Below, one piece after another: positions 43,078 to 52,300 of a stretch of DNA of 64,000 bases. The stretch's first letter is position 1; every line of letters starts with the position of its first letter. A program made the translations under genes and the position numbers. The DNA comes from Candidatus Dormiibacterota bacterium (GTDB lineage Bacteria; Chloroflexota; Dormibacteria; Aeolococcales; Aeolococcaceae): the NCBI GenBank assembly GCA_003162415.1, contig PMOL01000008.1, positions 283,741-347,740 of the forward strand, in the 5' to 3' direction. The notes under the pieces are model-generated. The model saw only the letters and a program-made list of their open reading frames with translations. It searched no databases and was not told the origin of the DNA.

Positions 43078-43427
43078 GCACCACCGTCCTTGCGTCTTCG
43101 ACCATGTCGCGGCGTCAGAATCATTGCTGGTGTCCTGCTGACCGGCCCGCCGAACCACGCGTCAAGTTCACTGTCGCGAGCAGCGGCGATACCCAGCTCT
43201 GGTAGGAACTCACGAAGCCGGCGACGCCGTTGCTCAACGAACGTGCACTCGCCGGCGAGAAAGACATCCATGTGCGATCGTTCGAGTGAGTACCATCGAA
43301 GCTTAAGGTTCGGGAGCTCAACGGAATCTATAGAGCGCGAGTACTCCAGGGAGGTCCGCAAGGCGACCACCGCCGCCCTGTGATCAATAAGCGTGCCGTC
43401 GAGGTCAACGAGAACAGCGGCACTCAC
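43074..43427 (-). pseudogene. Truncated HAD-superfamily hydrolase
   Basis: A GTG start at 43427 gives MSAAVLVDLDGTLIDHRAAV, with the nucleophile motif DxDGT of haloacid dehalogenase hydrolases, followed by a helical cap-like region (FVEQRRRRLREFLPELG, SELDAWF). The frame then ends after ~117 residues, whereas family members need a further ~100 carrying the Ser/Thr, Lys and acidic motifs. The missing part appears to have been replaced by the junction with the nitronate monooxygenase gene, with which it overlaps by four bases. Confidence 0.6.
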
Positions 43428-43704
43428 AACCGCGTCAGCGTAGCCTCCGCGCCCTCCGTGGCGACCAATCCATTGCTTCTCAAGGTACGTGTTTCTGAAC
43501 ATAAACGGACGAATTCATTCGGACCACGTTCGATTTTCTGCTCGCCCAGTGTCGAGCCCTCGACAGACACTTGAGGTCGAAGGTCCACCTGGTGCCCTGG
43601 GGCTAGAGCGGTAAGACCGACATGGCCAACCTTCTGCGGGTCGGCCGGGGAGCACCTCGCTTGATCAGTAGCGCCCCTGAGATACCCACCACGAGATCAC
43701 CTCT

Positions 43705-43729
43705 AGTGTGTTAATTGCACGCTGGGGTG
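43705..43729 (+). repeat. Dispersed polar repeat, copy 4
   Basis: The core matches the consensus except AGTG at the first base. It lies upstream of the HAD/nitronate monooxygenase operon. Confidence 0.75.
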
Positions 43730-43802
43730 CGCCACGGTACTCGTCCTCGACCCGCCGATCCAGCACACGGAGGGGACCCACCAGTTTGCCGTTGTAGGAG
43801 GA

Positions 43803-43904
43803 TCAAACTGGGCGAGGGATTGCGGCATCAAAGGCAATCGTCCGCGCGACAAACCGGCCGGAGTCACCGATCGGCACGCATAGCGGCACCGTAAAGGGCA
43901 ACTC
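43803..43904 (-). pseudogene. Truncated second copy of the 58-residue protein
   Basis: The minus strand reads ELPFTVPLCVPIGDSGRFVA, then RTIAFDAAIPRPV and stop, clearly homologous to the C-terminal half of the protein at 13117-13293. The N-terminal half is missing, and a dispersed repeat copy begins about a dozen bases upstream of the break. Confidence 0.55.
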
Positions 43905-43916
43905 TGTCCCCCCTCT

Positions 43917-43941
43917 GGTGTGTTAATAGCACGCGGGCGTG
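43917..43941 (+). repeat. Dispersed polar repeat, copy 5 (variant)
   Basis: The core has three changes (TTAATAGCACGCGGGCGTG). It lies 12 bases beyond the break point of the truncated 58-residue gene copy and only 212 bases from copy 4. Confidence 0.65.
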
Positions 43942-44171
43942 TCCTTCGATGACCACGCGAGATTGCGCGTGTCGGGCGCCGTAACGCCTCGTTGAGGCGG
44001 GGTTCGTACCCGTGCACAATGCAAACCTTTCGGCCGTCGTGAGGGACCGCCGCTCCGCCTCAGCGAAGAGAAGGCTCAACGAGATGCGGCAGCGCGAACG
44101 CCTGACGAAGCAGGACACTTGAGCGGCGACCAGAACGGAGGACTCAACTCGAGAACAGAGGTTTCCTGAAC

Positions 44172-44855
44172 ATGGCGACGCAGCCGGTCCTCGAATTCAG
44201 CAGCACGGCCTTCCTGGGCTGTATGCCGCCCACGAGTCGCGAGCAGATTCTTGTCAACAGCACCAAGATCCGATATGCCGCCGGGACGATCGCGTTTCAG
44301 CCTGGAGACCCCGACCGGGCGGACATCCTTGATACCGGCTTCGCCCGCATCTACCTCTCCTCATCTGAGGGGCGCCAGACCACCGTCAGGTACGTTCACC
44401 CGGGAGAGCTGATGGGTGGGCTGCTCGTCATGGGCGCCGCTTTCGACGGCTCCGTGCAAATCGTGGTGGACTCGACAGTGACCCATCTGGACCTTCTCGC
44501 CGTGCGTCGGCGAGTGGTCGCGGACGCGGCGTTGGGAAACGCCGTCGCGGCGGATCTCGCCCGGCGGTATTCCCATGCCGTCCGCACGATCGGCCTTCAC
44601 GCCTTCGGATCCGTCATGCAGCGCGTCGCGTTCGATCTCTTGGAGCGGGCCAGCCGAAGCCAACTGTCCACCGGCCTGCTGGAGGCGGAGGTGTCCCAAC
44701 AACAGATCGCCGACGGGATCGGCTCCGCCCGCCAGGTTGTGACTCGGGGCTTGGCTGAATTGCGGTCACGCGGTCTGGTCGCCACGACCCATCGCCACGT
44801 CAGCATCCTGGACCCGGTGCGTCTGGAGGCCCTGGCCTTGTCGAATCTCGTCTGA
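44172..44855 (+). CDS. Crp/Fnr-family transcriptional regulator
   Basis: A 227-residue regulator. Residues ~15-120 form the cyclic-nucleotide-type effector fold (IAFQPGDPDRADILDTGFAR, VHPGELMGGLLVMG). The C-terminal helix-turn-helix is EVSQQQIADGIGSARQVVTR with GLAELRSRGLV. Residues that contact cAMP in true CRP are not evident, so the signal may be something else. No Fe-S cysteine cluster of FNR type is seen. A hydrolase gene follows 139 bases downstream on the same strand and may be its target. Confidence 0.9.
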   Translation: MATQPVLEFSSTAFLGCMPPTSREQILVNSTKIRYAAGTIAFQPGDPDRADILDTGFARIYLSSSEGRQTTVRYVHPGELMGGLLVMGAAFDGSVQIVVDSTVTHLDLLAVRRRVVADAALGNAVAADLARRYSHAVRTIGLHAFGSVMQRVAFDLLERASRSQLSTGLLEAEVSQQQIADGIGSARQVVTRGLAELRSRGLVATTHRHVSILDPVRLEALALSNLV

Positions 44856-44993
44856 GGACCCAGCCCGTAGACCTGTCACACAGGTGACATCAATTGCGCA
44901 GCAGTGCGCCCCACGGTGGCGATGTGCCACGTCATGGCACAGCCGAGCCCAACACTGATTCGACTACGGCCACGACGTGGTCAAGGAGGAACA

Positions 44994-45842
44994 ATGTCCG
45001 TCTCCCACGCAACCGACCTCGCCGACCAGGTCGAGCGCGCCAACACGAGCGGCCTGACTCCGGTGGTATTCATCCACGGCCTCTGGCTGCTGCCGCACAG
45101 CTGGGACCGCTGGGCCGGGGTGTTCGAGCAGGCGGGCTACGCGCCCGTTCAGCCCGGATGGCCCGATGACCCCGAGACTGTCGAGGAGGCCAACGCCCAT
45201 CCCGAGGTGTTCGCCCACAAGACTGTGGGACAGGTCGCCGACCATTGCGCGGACGTGATCGGGCAGCTCAACGCGAAGCCCGCCGTGATCGGGCACTCCT
45301 TTGGGGGCCTCCTGGTTCAGATCCTTGCGGGACGCGGCCTGTCGGCAGCCACTGTGGCGATCGACCCCGCGCCGTTCCGCGGGGTGTTGCCGCTGCCGTT
45401 CTCAGCGCTGAAATCAGCGTCACCGGTCCTTGGCAACCCCGCCAACCGCAACCGGGCCATCCCGCTCACGTACGAGCAGTTCCGCTACGGCTTCGCCAAC
45501 GCCGTCAGCGAGGAGGAGGCCAAGCAGCTGTACGAGACCTTCGCGGTGCCGGCGTCCGGTGCGCCGCTCTTCCAGGCAGCGACGGCCAACCTGAACCCCC
45601 GGACCGAGGCCAAGGTGGACAGCAAGAACCCCGACCGAGGACCGCTGCTAATCATCTCCGGCGAGAAGGACAACACCGCGCCTTGGGCGATCGCGAACGC
45701 CTCCTACAAGAGGCAGAAACGCAACCAGGCAGTCACGGAGATCATCGAGATGCCCAACCGCGGGCACGGGCTCGTCATCGACAGCGGCTGGCGTGAGGTC
45801 GCCGACACTGCGCTTGCGTTCGTGAAGCGCTTCGTGAAGTAA
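44994..45842 (+). CDS. Alpha/beta hydrolase
   Basis: A 282-residue hydrolase. The oxyanion strand is VVFIHGLWLLPHSWDRW, the nucleophile elbow AVIGHSFGGLLVQ, the acid in LLIISGEKDNTAP and the catalytic His in MPNRGHGLVIDSGW. All triad positions are present. The start ATG follows AAGGAGGAACA, a very strong ribosome site. The family includes esterases, lactonases and haloperoxidase-like enzymes; substrate unknown. The upstream Crp-type gene is the likely regulator. Confidence 0.92.
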   Translation: MSVSHATDLADQVERANTSGLTPVVFIHGLWLLPHSWDRWAGVFEQAGYAPVQPGWPDDPETVEEANAHPEVFAHKTVGQVADHCADVIGQLNAKPAVIGHSFGGLLVQILAGRGLSAATVAIDPAPFRGVLPLPFSALKSASPVLGNPANRNRAIPLTYEQFRYGFANAVSEEEAKQLYETFAVPASGAPLFQAATANLNPRTEAKVDSKNPDRGPLLIISGEKDNTAPWAIANASYKRQKRNQAVTEIIEMPNRGHGLVIDSGWREVADTALAFVKRFVK

Positions 45843-45910
45843 GCAGAAACGTACACCCACCTTCCTCTTTCCACCCCACGGTCGGCCTCGAGCTGGCGTG
45901 CGAGGCGCCC

Positions 45911-45947
45911 TCGCTCTGGTGTGTTAATTGCACGCTATGGTGAGCGA
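45911..45947 (+). repeat. Dispersed polar repeat, copy 6, with 6-bp stem
   Basis: The core (45918-45942) has two changes (CTATGGTG). TCGCTC (45911-45916) pairs with GAGCGA (45942-45947), a stem different in sequence from that of copy 3. Confidence 0.75.
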
Positions 45948-46000
45948 ATAGCGTCTCCCTTGAGGTCTGGTGAGCTCGACCCGCACCGATACTGAGCGAA

Positions 46001-46480
46001 ATGGCACACGATTCCTGCATGGCACAAGAATCGGTCCCAGGCTGTTATTCGTGTGAGCACAATGCCCAACCCACTCTGCGCCGACACGAGCGAATCTATG
46101 ACGACGGGCTCTGGCGTGTTGCCCACTCGTTCAACTCAACGTGGCTTGGCTGGCTCGTGTTGGTGTTACGTCGACACGCTGCGTCAGTAGGCGAGTTGAC
46201 GTCTGATGAGGCTGGCGTGTTTGGATGGCTCGTTCCAGCCCTCTCTCGAGCCCTGGAGGCCGAACTCAAGGTCCCAAAAGCGTATGTCTTGTTTCTTGCC
46301 GAGCAGGAAGGTTTCGACCACGTTCATGTTCACGTCATCGCGAGGCCCCCGGAGTACGCCCGCGGTATCAGGGTCTTTGAATTGATACAGCGACCGTCCG
46401 ACGAGTGGGTCAGCGCCGCGGACATGGACGACTTAGCCGAGCGTATCGCCCCGCGCCTCATCGCGGTAAATAGCGCGTAG
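46001..46480 (+). CDS. HIT-family protein
   Basis: A 159-residue histidine-triad protein. The triad HVHVHVIARP lies at the expected place, and the N-terminal part has a CxxC (GCYSCEHNA) seen in many HIT proteins. HIT enzymes hydrolyse or transfer nucleotidyl groups from dinucleotides or nucleotide conjugates. The final His of the triad (HxHxHxx) is replaced by an A-R pair, as in other divergent members. A second ATG at 46019 begins a nearly identical hexamer (MAHDSC/MAQESV), so the exact start is uncertain. Confidence 0.85.
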   Translation: MAHDSCMAQESVPGCYSCEHNAQPTLRRHERIYDDGLWRVAHSFNSTWLGWLVLVLRRHAASVGELTSDEAGVFGWLVPALSRALEAELKVPKAYVLFLAEQEGFDHVHVHVIARPPEYARGIRVFELIQRPSDEWVSAADMDDLAERIAPRLIAVNSA

Positions 46481-46578
46481 GGCGGGGCCCGGGATGACCG
46501 GGCAACCTGGGCCGCCGCGAACCGAAAGGTCGTCGTAGCTCCGGGTACATTCCCGGACACCGGCCCGCGAAGGACCAT

Positions 46579-46977
46579 TTACCCTAGGTACACATTGCGA
46601 CGCTCGCGGCCGGCCGCCATTGCCAACAACAGCGCGTTGCGGTACTCAGGGTGCGCAAGAGAAAGTGCTGGCCATTCATCGACGCCGAACCAACGCAGTT
46701 CGTCGTGCTCTGTAGGCGCGCAATTGGTCACCTCGCCTGTCCAATCTGTCACCACCCAGATCGCCAACTCGAAGCTTGGCTCGGGTTCGAACGGATGAAG
46801 CCGAGCGAGTGGCGGGCCAGCGGGCGGACTGATCCGAATGCCGCGTTCTTCGGTCAGCTCCCGAACGAGTGCGTCGAGCGGAGCTTCACCAATCTCCACA
46901 TGACCGCCCGGCAGGTCCCAGACCCTGGGATACGAGGCGCGTCCCGCACTCCTGTGCCCCGGAAGGAGCCGCTCGTG
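46579..46977 (-). pseudogene. Nudix hydrolase missing its N-terminus
   Basis: The complete Nudix box is encoded: GHVEIGEAPLDALVRELTEE followed by RGI. Upstream in the same frame lies HRSAGRASYPRVWDLPG, typical of the preceding strand, but the frame closes at TGA 46978-46980 without any ATG, GTG or TTG before the box. A start at GTG 46897-46899 would remove the first glycines of the box. The C-terminal part looks intact (EHDELRWFGVDEWPAL). Loss of the first ~20 residues suggests a dead gene. Confidence 0.6.
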
Positions 46978-47872
46978 TCATCGCCCTATCGTCCCATGAC
47001 CCCGCTCTCGCGCCACTCCCGCGCAACCGAGCGTAGTTCCGACGGGTTATCCCATCCAGAGTGCAAGTCAGCTGAAGTGGTGGAGCACAAGCACGGGATC
47101 GCAGCCCTCGGCAACACAGCGCGAAAGTACATCGCCAGCTATGAGCGCGTCGAATGTGGCGGCCAATGGCAGCCAATCACGGCGCTGATTGGCCAAACTC
47201 TGAAGCCGATCCGACGATATTCCTGACCTTCTCGGTCGTCGGCCGACGCTGACGCTCTTAGGCGCAACCGCCTCCGCCGAGGCTTCGACGCACCGCGCCG
47301 CGCGCTCGTCGCTAGTCGAAGCGTCGAACCGATGTCGGCCTGGTCACTCTGATCGGATTGGGCCACGAGGACACGATCGGTCCGACGGGTTCCGCATCGG
47401 TAACTACCGAGAACCCAACGCCGGGGAATATTGCGAGCACTTCTGCGGGGTCGGTTAGTGGGGTCGTCATCTCGGCCCAGCCCTCGCGAACGTGACCACA
47501 CTCAGTCGGGATTTCGGGAGTCCTGGTAGCCGATTCGAGTGCCCATTTGTGTACAGGCGGCGTCAGCGCACGACGTCGAACCACGTTTCGGCGCTTAGCG
47601 GCTTGGTAGCGAGTTCCACGGCCCTGAGACTACGGAATACCAGCATCTCCAGATCGGCGTGCTCCACGTCGACGAGAAGGCCCGGGGTGACGGCGGCGGC
47701 GAGCCGGTTAGCGCTTGCAGGGACCCGCCACCGGCCGCGGCCTCTAGTAACAATTTGGCGGACCCTGGGGTGGTCGACGCCGACCTCGCCGACGGGGTCG
47801 ACGCCGCCTCGCCGGCGACGGCCAACCACCTGTCATGACCGGCCCTCGCGATGGTAGGCGGATGGGCGGACC
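46978..47872. other. Gap with only weak coding signals
   Basis: Two minus-strand frames have some protein character. One ends at 47312 (see separate entry). The other ends at 47563 and reads TPGLLVDVEHADLEMLVFRS with LRAVELATKPL. Neither has a convincing full gene structure. Confidence 0.35.
47312..47470 (-). CDS. Doubtful 52-residue ORF
   Basis: Starts MTTPLTDPAEVLAIFPGVGF and ends VTRPTSVRRFD; the ATG is preceded by GAGGGCTGGGCCGAG. It may be a fragment of a larger gene. Confidence 0.28.
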   Translation of the reverse strand: MTTPLTDPAEVLAIFPGVGFSVVTDAEPVGPIVSSWPNPIRVTRPTSVRRFD

Positions 47873-48292
47873 TTACCCACGGCCACGGTGGACGAGCCGT
47901 GTACGCGCTGTTGGAAATGCGAGCCAGACGGCACCGATCAGCAGGGCCACAGCATAGACGGCTACCGCAGGTACGGAGAACGCCGACTGCACCACCGTCT
48001 GCCCCACGCAGCCCCCAGAGCTGCAAATGGGCGAGTGCCCGTTCGTATCGATGGTGAATGCGCCACCTGGAGACAAGGCTCCACTCAGCACCGTTCCTAT
48101 CAACCCGAGACCGACAAGCCACGCGGGAAGGGCGAGCAGCACCCGCTTACTCGCAGTCACGACGACAGCGACTATGAGCGGCACTGTTGCCAGCAATGAC
48201 CCCAGGATGTCGCCAAAATACACAGCAGCGCCGCTCGCTGCACCCAGGGCAAGCCATAGGAGGAGCCAGGCCGGAAGGCGGATCCTGCGCAC
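47873..48292 (-). CDS. Integral membrane protein, four helices
   Basis: A ~139-residue protein with four hydrophobic segments (LPAWLLLWLALGAASGAAVY, GSLLATVPLIVAVVVTA, LLALPAWLVGLGLIGTVLSG, SVPAVAVYAVALLIGAVWLA). A loop with two cysteines (SPICSSGGCVG) lies between helices 3 and 4, probably outside the membrane and disulphide-bonded. GTG at 48292 and GTG at 48328 are possible starts. No family was recognised. Confidence 0.65.
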   Translation of the reverse strand: MRRIRLPAWLLLWLALGAASGAAVYFGDILGSLLATVPLIVAVVVTASKRVLLALPAWLVGLGLIGTVLSGALSPGGAFTIDTNGHSPICSSGGCVGQTVVQSAFSVPAVAVYAVALLIGAVWLAFPTARTRLVHRGRG

Positions 48293-48343
48293 TCTGTTAG
48301 TACAACACCATCCGTTGGTCCGACACACAAGATCGGATCCTCA

Positions 48344-48368
48344 GGTGTGTTAATTGCACGCTGGAGTG
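48344..48368 (+). repeat. Dispersed polar repeat, copy 7
   Basis: The core has a single change (GGAGTG). It is followed by GCGAGGGATTCCTCAC, which also follows the degenerate copy at 21240 and resembles the flank of copy 9. Confidence 0.75.
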
Positions 48369-48389
48369 CGCGAGGGATTCCTCACGTGG

Positions 48390-48429
48390 GCGGTCATGGA
48401 GGGCGACACGGGGAGCCCTCCATGACCGC
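48390..48429. terminator. Perfect 15-bp stem hairpin
   Basis: GCGGTCATGGAGGGC (48390-48404) is an exact inverted match of GCCCTCCATGACCGC (48415-48429) across a 10-base loop. It lies 9 bases beyond the stop of the propeller gene. TTTCT follows on the plus side. Probably a terminator serving the convergent or minus-strand transcript. Confidence 0.75.
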
Positions 48430-48438
48430 TTTCTAGCT

Positions 48439-50976
48439 TTAAGGTATCCGGATCCGCCAGAGGCCGCGACCGTGGGTGGCGGCGAGCACCGTGGTCCCGT
48501 TCGGGTCCAGGCGCAGGTCGTTCAACGAGGTGTTCGGCAGGTTCGTCCCGAGACGCGCCCACGCTGTGTTGGTTCCACCGCCAGCGTTGGCGATGAAGGC
48601 GCCGATGTCGGTAGCGAGCAGCAGCTTGCCGGCGCTGAGCACGAGCGCGTCGCTAGGAACGTCCGGCAGAAGCACCGAGATGTCGGTCCAAGTAGCACCA
48701 CCGTCGGTGGATTCGAAGACGTGACCGGTCCCGCCACCGGGGATCCAGTGGCGCGAGTACCCGTTGTACACGGCGTAAATGTGTGCTGCGTTCGCGGGGT
48801 CGACCGTCAAGCCGGCGACATAGCGATTCGGCAGGTTTGGCGCGGAGATCGTGTGCCACGTCCCGCCGTAGTTGGTATCGATCCCGGACGCGAAGGGAGG
48901 CGTGCCGCCGATGTTGCAGTTCCCGCACCAGCCGGCGTAGGTGACGCTCCCGTTCACCGCGAGAGCGGTGATCGAGTGACCGGCGCCGGTGTCATGGACG
49001 TTCGTCCAGCTGCACGGTCCGGGTGGGGTGGCCGCCGGCTGGCATACAGTCGCCCACGCGGCGGTATCGTCCCAGACGTATTCGCCGCCGGCAACCCAAT
49101 GGTTGGGATTGTTGACGTCGGTTGCAAGCGGTGCGATGAAGCGTGGCGTCGGATCGCACTTGGTGGGATCGAAGGGTCCGATGACGCTGAAGCATGACGG
49201 CGAGATGGTGAGGTAGGTGTGTCCACCGTCGGTGGTGAGATACGGGTTCAAATCCACGTACTCGCCGACCATGTCCATTGCGTTGGCTGGGTTGACGATG
49301 ACGTCGCCACCGTCTCCGCCTGCGGGCGTGATGCTGTGGCCCGAGCCGGGTTGAAGCAGCGACGTTCCGTTGTCCTGCAGGCCTCCCCATTCGGCCAGGC
49401 CCGAGCCCATGGCACCAGCTTCGGCATCGTAGTACTGCAGGGTGTGGAGGGTGTTGTTGAGATCGCTCCAGCCGCCCATCGGCGCGGTGTTGTCGAGAGC
49501 CCGCGAGTAGACGCCACCGTCGTTGCCGATGTAGACCTTGCTGCCGACGATCAGCACTGCATGCTGGTCGGGATGGGTCACCGGCGGGCAGGTGTTGGTC
49601 GCATCGCACGCGAAGGCGTAGTTCCAGTACGGGCTGATCGTCGTCCACGTCGCGCCGGCGTCGAAGGTCTGATAGACCTCTTCGAGACCCGCGAACACGT
49701 GCTGGTCATTGTTCGGGTCGACCGTCAGGAACTCGTTGTACCAGGCTTGAACACCGGGCGGAACACCGGTCGTGCATCCTCCCGACCCCGAGTTACAGAG
49801 CGTCGTTGAATTTGCGATGAGCGTCCAGGGACCGCTTGGATTGCCATTGGCAGACAGGAAGATCCCTTGAAGGTTGACGTGCGAGGGTGCCTCGATCATC
49901 GCATACAGCTTGGAGCCACTCTTCGAGTACGCGAACGTGGTACGCCCGAGGTCGCTGGTGTTGATCGCACCCGTCAGGGTGAGTTCCGAGAACGTCCCTG
50001 CCAGTCCGTGGGTGGTCGACATGTAGAAGCCGTTATATGCGGTGTCGGCAGGGGGATTGCCCTGGCCCCGCCAGCCGTCAGCAGCCAACACGGAGGCGCC
50101 ACCGCTGCCCGGCACGATGACAACGTCTGTGATGAACGAGGTCTGGTAGGGGTTATGGGTGGGATTGGGATCGGGCTTGAGGACCAGCGTCCACGGGGAG
50201 TGGATGTTGCTCGCGCTCCGGCGCCAGAGGCCATTGTTCGAGGCGTCGTACACAACGCCGTTACCATCGAAGACTAGGCGGTAGCTGGTGAATCCGGAGA
50301 GCTCGCTGCCACCGACCTGCGACCACGAGGCGCCCCCGTTGGTCGACCGGAAGACACCCTGTCCCGCGTACGAATCGGCGTTGGTGTTGGCCTCGCCTGT
50401 GCCCACCCAGAGGGAGTGATCGGCTGGGTTGACGGCAAGCGAGCCGATCGAGAGCGTCGGGCCCTGATCGAAGATTGGCTTCCAGTGCTGGCCGGCGTCG
50501 GTCGTCTTCCAGACGCCGCCGTCTGCGAACCCAGCGTAGATCGTGTTCCCGTCAGCCGCCAGGGCGGTTGCCCGCCCGCTGACGTTGCGGAAGCCGGCGC
50601 CGGCATTCGACCAGACAGGGTCGGTATACCCGTTGGGCTGGGCGTTGTCGGAACCGGTGCTCAGCTGAGTCCAGTTGCTGCCGACGACCGGCAGTGCAGC
50701 CGCCTGCGCCTCGGCGGCGGCCAACGCCTTGCCTGACACCGTAAGAGCCGGGGCGGTGCGCTCCAGGCCGTACGCGCTGGCTTCCTCAATGCTCAGGGCG
50801 TCTGCTGAGTGCGAATTCGACGTCAGCACGCGGAGCGCGTTCTCACTCCGTGCGGCGCCATAGAGCCCAGGCGATGCGCCCGCCTGTGCCCCCGAGACCG
50901 CCAGTGCCACAAGGGATGCGATCCCCGCGAAACCGGCGACCGAGGACCGTACCTTGTTTGGTCCGAAGCCAGACAT
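48439..50976 (-). CDS. Secreted sortilin/BNR-type beta-propeller protein
   Basis: An 845-residue exported protein. ATG at 50976 follows GGGAGGCGCAGC and gives a signal peptide (residues ~10-33, ending GAQAGA). From residue ~105 there are many BNR/Asp-box units of the type S-T-D-G-G-x-x-W, for example WKTTDAGQHWKPI, FRSTNGGASWSQV, YQTFDAGATWTTI and FESTDGGATWTDI. This is the VPS10/sortilin-like or xyloglucanase-like ten-bladed propeller class. The final ATHGRGLWRIRIP is a typical last blade. No anchor is present, so it is probably released; possible glycan or peptide binding is inference. Confidence 0.9.
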   Translation of the reverse strand: MSGFGPNKVRSSVAGFAGIASLVALAVSGAQAGASPGLYGAARSENALRVLTSNSHSADALSIEEASAYGLERTAPALTVSGKALAAAEAQAAALPVVGSNWTQLSTGSDNAQPNGYTDPVWSNAGAGFRNVSGRATALAADGNTIYAGFADGGVWKTTDAGQHWKPIFDQGPTLSIGSLAVNPADHSLWVGTGEANTNADSYAGQGVFRSTNGGASWSQVGGSELSGFTSYRLVFDGNGVVYDASNNGLWRRSASNIHSPWTLVLKPDPNPTHNPYQTSFITDVVIVPGSGGASVLAADGWRGQGNPPADTAYNGFYMSTTHGLAGTFSELTLTGAINTSDLGRTTFAYSKSGSKLYAMIEAPSHVNLQGIFLSANGNPSGPWTLIANSTTLCNSGSGGCTTGVPPGVQAWYNEFLTVDPNNDQHVFAGLEEVYQTFDAGATWTTISPYWNYAFACDATNTCPPVTHPDQHAVLIVGSKVYIGNDGGVYSRALDNTAPMGGWSDLNNTLHTLQYYDAEAGAMGSGLAEWGGLQDNGTSLLQPGSGHSITPAGGDGGDVIVNPANAMDMVGEYVDLNPYLTTDGGHTYLTISPSCFSVIGPFDPTKCDPTPRFIAPLATDVNNPNHWVAGGEYVWDDTAAWATVCQPAATPPGPCSWTNVHDTGAGHSITALAVNGSVTYAGWCGNCNIGGTPPFASGIDTNYGGTWHTISAPNLPNRYVAGLTVDPANAAHIYAVYNGYSRHWIPGGGTGHVFESTDGGATWTDISVLLPDVPSDALVLSAGKLLLATDIGAFIANAGGGTNTAWARLGTNLPNTSLNDLRLDPNGTTVLAATHGRGLWRIRIP

Positions 50977-51116
50977 GCTGCGCCTCCCAAAAGCGAGTGA
51001 TGCTCGCCGCTCTCCTGGATCGAGCACATCATGTACTCCTTTCGTCTGGCGCGTGTCAACCATTTGACGCATCAGGGACTACCGCCTGCCTTGTCACGAA
51101 CCTTCTGGCGGCTTCA

Positions 51117-51141
51117 GGTTGTTTGATTGCACGCTGCGGTG
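51117..51141 (+). repeat. Dispersed polar repeat, copy 8 (variant)
   Basis: Four changes from the consensus (GGTTGTTTGATTGC then CTGCGGTG). It lies in the upstream region of the propeller gene. Confidence 0.6.
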
Positions 51142-51410
51142 CCGGAGGCCCGTATCCCCGCCGGCCGCTGCCTCGCCCCGCAATCGAGGCTACTCGCCGT
51201 GCGGCGACGCGTCCATTGGGAGGGGCGACACGACACTCTCGAGATGAGCTGCGAACGCCTCAGTCATGCGAACGCCTCAGTCAAAAGAGCCTCGACCGGT
51301 GGGGGTGGCGGACGAGAGGTATGAGGTTAATGTTTGGAGAGGCTGCGCACTCGAGGTCCTAGCCACGGACTTCTTCCTGACGTTCGACGAGTGTACTTCT
51401 TAGGTGAAAC

Positions 51411-51764
51411 ATGGCCCTCGACCTACTCCCGGTCCAACCGCCGGATTCAAAAGGTCGGGGAGCTGGATTGGACCGCCGGGATCATGCGCTGTCAGTCTCA
51501 ATTGCATTCGGAACGAAGACTCGTGCCGACACCAGCATCTCGACGCAAAGGGTGATCTGCCGAGCGTTCGGTTACGTATTCGAGAACAGAATGATCCGAG
51601 ACCACCGAGGGCGCTATCGTTGCCCCTCGCCCGCCGTGACCCTGGCCTGGAACCTTACAGCCATCGCCGAGCTAATCAAGGGCTGGAGGAATGCACCGGG
51701 ACTCGAACTCTGGCAGCGGTTCGACGGAGAGTTCCGCATTCTGCGATATTGGCCAGGTCCATGA
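51411..51764 (+). CDS. Hypothetical protein, weak evidence
   Basis: A 117-residue frame. The C-terminal two thirds (VFENRMIRDHRGRYRC, PAVTLAWNLTAIAELIKGWR, LWQRFDGEFRILRYWPGP) have good protein character, with aromatic residues and few rare codons. The N-terminal part does not. It could be the remnant of a longer gene whose 5' end was lost. No family recognised. Confidence 0.35.
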   Translation: MALDLLPVQPPDSKGRGAGLDRRDHALSVSIAFGTKTRADTSISTQRVICRAFGYVFENRMIRDHRGRYRCPSPAVTLAWNLTAIAELIKGWRNAPGLELWQRFDGEFRILRYWPGP

Positions 51765-51913
51765 CGGTGCCTAAGCGTGAGGTTCACCAAACCCGCTCGC
51801 GCCTGTTGAAGGGCCAGAGCTGACCACGTCGCCGGTACTAGGGTCGGATCAACGGCAAGGACACTTGCCTCACGTCCGAGACCTGATCAACCCGACCCAG
51901 GAACCCGGCTATA

Positions 51914-52105
51914 TCACGAGGGCCGCCGTTCCAGGCCGGCGACCAGGTGTATGTCGGTCTGGGCGCCTTCAGCAGAAAGCTGCGCGCCGCACGCGCACAT
52001 CAGTTGCCAGACGTCACCCGGCGCACCGTGCAGTCGAGCCTCAAGCTCGCCAGTCCAATCGCGCCCGCAACGGGCGCACTTTATGGCGATAGGCTGCTCA
52101 GTCAC
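51914..52105 (-). CDS. Small zinc-binding protein
   Basis: A 63-residue protein starting MTEQPIAIKCARCGRDWTGE, with a CxxC and a later CxC (LMCACGAQL). Four such cysteines 26 residues apart fit a small zinc-ribbon. No other domain is present. It is isolated between long non-coding stretches. Confidence 0.6.
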   Translation of the reverse strand: MTEQPIAIKCARCGRDWTGELEARLHGAPGDVWQLMCACGAQLSAEGAQTDIHLVAGLERRPS

Positions 52106-52275
52106 GCTTGGCGCGCTCCCTCGGCGCGGGCTGCCAACCGCGGGCCGATTGAAAACCGAGAGTGAGCCAGTTCATACTGGCCAGGGGCCGGGCATGGCCC
52201 ACCCAAATAGCTGTGCCCGGCCTCGCCCCGGGTGATCGCTTGGTCTGCACCGTGTCATAGCGCCCTCTCCCTTCT

Positions 52276-52300
52276 GGTGTGTTAATTGCACGCTGGGGTG
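52276..52300 (+). repeat. Dispersed polar repeat, copy 9
   Basis: A perfect consensus core. CCTT before it can pair with AAGG beyond GAGC after it. It is followed by CTCCTCACACGGC as near 21.26 kb. Confidence 0.8.

Noticed and set aside
46001..46036. Hexamer duplication at the HIT protein start (MAHDSC/MAQESV) as a regulatory feature
   Set aside because: Probably chance or a small slippage event; it only makes the start codon ambiguous.
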